Shown in pieces: positions 62,737-64,000 of a stretch of DNA of 64,000 nucleotides (the first letter of the stretch is position 1; the number at the start of each line of letters is the position of its first letter). The notes below the pieces were generated by a model. It did not search any database, was not told the origin of the DNA, and saw only the letters and a program-made list of their open reading frames with translations. This DNA is from an uncultured Oxalobacter sp. (GTDB lineage Bacteria > Pseudomonadota > Gammaproteobacteria > Burkholderiales > Burkholderiaceae_D). The DNA is taken from contig CAKRSU010000002.1 in NCBI GenBank assembly GCA_934401755.1, forward strand, positions 39,595 to 103,594. The letters run 5' to 3'. The translations under genes were made by a program, and so were the position numbers.

Positions 62737-63759
62737 TTACCCTTTTAAATACCATTCCACCGTCTTCAAAATCCCCTCTTCAAAGCTTTCTTCCGGCTGC
62801 CAATTAAGGGTTTGAGTCAGTTTTGTAGCATCAATGGCATATCGGTAGTCATGGCCTGGACGGTCAGCAACATGGGTGATGAGTTCAATGTAAGATTGTC
62901 CGTTTTGTCTCGGTCTTTTTTGATCCAGAATTGCACAGATGGTTTGTGCGATTTGTAGGTTGGTTTTTTCGTTATTTGTGCCGATGTTGTAGGTCTCTCC
63001 ACTTTTGCCTTGGTGGTAGATGAGGTCAATGGCTTTGCAGTGGTCTAAAACGTAGAGCCAGTCTCTGATGTTGGTACCTTTTCCATAGATGGGAATCGGT
63101 GCTTCGTTTAGGCATTGACGGATGATGGTGGGAATGAGTTTTTCGGGATGTTGTTTAGGACCATAGTTGTTGGAGCAGTTGCTGGTGGTGGTATTGAGGC
63201 CATAGGTGTGATGGTAGGCTCTGATGATATGGTCAGATGAGGCTTTGCTGGCACTGTAGGGACTATTAGGTGCATAGGGGGTATTTTCGGTGAAGGCACC
63301 GGTTTGTCCTAATGTGCCATAGACTTCGTCGGTGGAGATGTGATGAAATCGCGCGGTTTGGTACTGGGGTTTGGGTTGGTGTGGAGCTTCCATCCAGTGT
63401 TGTCGGGCGGTTTCGATGAGGTTGAAGGTGCCGATGATGTTGGTTTGGATGAAGGTTTGAGGGCTTTTGATGGAGTTGTCGACGTGGCTTTCGGCCGCGA
63501 AGTGGATGACGCCTTGGATGTTGTGTTGGGTAAAGAGGGTTTCTATGAGGGTTTTGTCGCAGATGTCGCCTTTGATGAAGGTGTAGTTGGGGAGTGTTTT
63601 GGTTTCTTTGAGGTTGTTGAGGTTGCCCGCATAGGTGAGTTTGTCGAGGTTGATGAGGTGGTATTGGGGGTATTTTTGGGCAAAGTATGGAATGAAGTTG
63701 GCGCCGATAAAGCCGGCGCCGCCAGTGATGAGGATGTTTTTGGAGGTAGTGGTGTTCAT
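62737..63759 (-). CDS. rfbB: dTDP-glucose 4,6-dehydratase
   Basis: RfbB (RmlB) makes dTDP-4-keto-6-deoxyglucose with bound NAD. The 340-residue SDR protein has ITGGAGFIGANFIP near residue 11, HFAAESHVDNSI, STDEVYGTLG (the catalytic Thr-Asp-Glu), YSASKASSDH with the Tyr-Lys pair, and NNYGPKQHPEKLIP. Its coding strand is rich in C, unlike the AT-rich genes behind it, and resembles galE at the other end of the window. No rfbA is in the window; it may lie beyond base 64000. Confidence 0.95.
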   Translation of the reverse strand: MNTTTSKNILITGGAGFIGANFIPYFAQKYPQYHLINLDKLTYAGNLNNLKETKTLPNYTFIKGDICDKTLIETLFTQHNIQGVIHFAAESHVDNSIKSPQTFIQTNIIGTFNLIETARQHWMEAPHQPKPQYQTARFHHISTDEVYGTLGQTGAFTENTPYAPNSPYSASKASSDHIIRAYHHTYGLNTTTSNCSNNYGPKQHPEKLIPTIIRQCLNEAPIPIYGKGTNIRDWLYVLDHCKAIDLIYHQGKSGETYNIGTNNEKTNLQIAQTICAILDQKRPRQNGQSYIELITHVADRPGHDYRYAIDATKLTQTLNWQPEESFEEGILKTVEWYLKG

Positions 63760-63772
63760 GATTCTATACTTC

Positions 63773-64000
63773 TTAAGAGAGCAATAGGTTTTTCTTGCTT
63801 TGAGAAAAAGCTTTCTTTAAATAATGTTTTTTTCTTTTTCCAAAGGTTAAATGCGACAGTAAGTGATATTTCGCTTCTTTTAAGAAAGGTCTTTGGGTAT
63901 TTAATAGAAAGTCTTTTTGTATCAATGCAAATGGATATTCTGTCTGCGCTTTGATATGTTGTTTGATGGCTAATATTCCTTGTTCAAAATCCTGATCAGG
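63773..64000 (-). CDS. C-terminal part of an unidentified polysaccharide-locus protein
   Basis: The last 75 codons of a gene that enters from the right. The protein ends with EAKYHLLSHLTFGKRKKHYLKKAF, shown in part by the segment LSHLTFGKRKKHY. Basic tails of the form LLSxxTFGKKRKHY are seen at the ends of LPS and capsule glycosyltransferases. I infer a glycosyltransferase, with low certainty. It ends 14 bases before the rfbB start codon, so it is probably the upstream member of the same operon. Confidence 0.5.
   Translation of the reverse strand, partial: PDQDFEQGILAIKQHIKAQTEYPFALIQKDFLLNTQRPFLKEAKYHLLSHLTFGKRKKHYLKKAFSQSKKNLLLS

Noticed and set aside
63340-63954. A 204-codon + strand frame over rfbB
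   Set aside because: It is the Gly/Val/Asp-rich shadow of the C-rich rfbB coding strand; RfbB motifs are unmistakable on the other strand.
1-64000. CRISPR arrays, insertion sequences with terminal repeats, tRNA or rRNA genes
   Set aside because: No regularly spaced repeats, no transposase motifs and no tRNA-type T-loop (GTTCGANTC) with matching acceptor stem were found on reading the intergenic regions.

Overview
The window is an AT-rich chromosomal segment of a Gram-negative bacterium. A trimeric-type porin, lipoproteins and the blocks mltG-tmk-holB-tatD-ankyrin and rluC-HAD phosphatase-sppA facing rne-moaA look like the Burkholderiales (Alcaligenaceae-like) arrangement, so I infer a low-GC, host-adapted member of that group. 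This rests on gene families and order, not on a database search.

Layout. 1-2.2 kb: 5' part of bioF, an NRDE-family protein and an unknown two-helix membrane protein. 2.2-10.8 kb: a surface-polysaccharide locus on the + strand. It has an A-rich leader with a 15-bp inverted repeat, an antidote-type HTH gene ending in a C10 tract, galE, a nucleotidyltransferase-kinase fusion, a HAD phosphatase, a mannose-6-phosphate isomerase, a ribulose-phosphate 3-epimerase-like protein, a large double glycosyltransferase and a frameshifted small gene. 11-17.9 kb: housekeeping genes (ygfZ, mltG, tmk, holB, tatD, ankyrin, nadB). 18-20.3 kb: small unknown genes, an orphan HicB-like protein and mdaB. 20.3-28.1 kb: an AaeXAB-like aromatic-acid efflux system with outer-membrane factor, with a duplicated MarR-FUSC module. 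28.3-33.5 kb: flavin reductase, DMT transporter, exonuclease, sppA, HAD phosphatase, rluC. 33.5-38 kb: rne behind a long structured leader, then moaA. 38-40.6 kb: an accessory scar with a frameshifted fic gene, a frameshifted parD remnant and a chimeric integrase-arm/ATPase gene. 40.8-46.4 kb: phosphoribosyltransferase, sbcC, sbcD, an Xre regulator. 46.6-52.2 kb: a mobA-moeA fusion and an SsuABC-like ABC operon that ends in a DUF1847 gene. 52.4-56.8 kb: nfo, a porin, two unknown genes and an atypical glutaredoxin. 57.3-64 kb: a second polysaccharide locus on the - strand (rfbB, fdtA-like, ATP-grasp, HAD, fdtB-like aminotransferase, two glycosyltransferases).

How they work together. The right locus makes dTDP-3-amino-3,6-dideoxyhexose from dTDP-glucose (RfbB, then the 3,4-ketoisomerase, then the aminotransferase). 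The left locus combines isomerases, a kinase, a phosphatase and a nucleotidyltransferase, which is the activation logic of heptose pathways applied here to an unidentified sugar. Molybdenum-cofactor genes moaA and mobA-moeA flank the accessory scar, suggesting an insertion split an ancestral moaA-mobA-moeA neighbourhood.

Most unusual: possible phase-variation signals at the head of the left locus (inverted repeat and poly-C tract), the sugar-activation cassette itself, the integrase-arm/ATPase chimera, the mobA-moeA fusion, DUF1847 tied to an ABC importer, and several single-base frameshifts confined to accessory genes. No tRNA, rRNA or CRISPR array was recognised.
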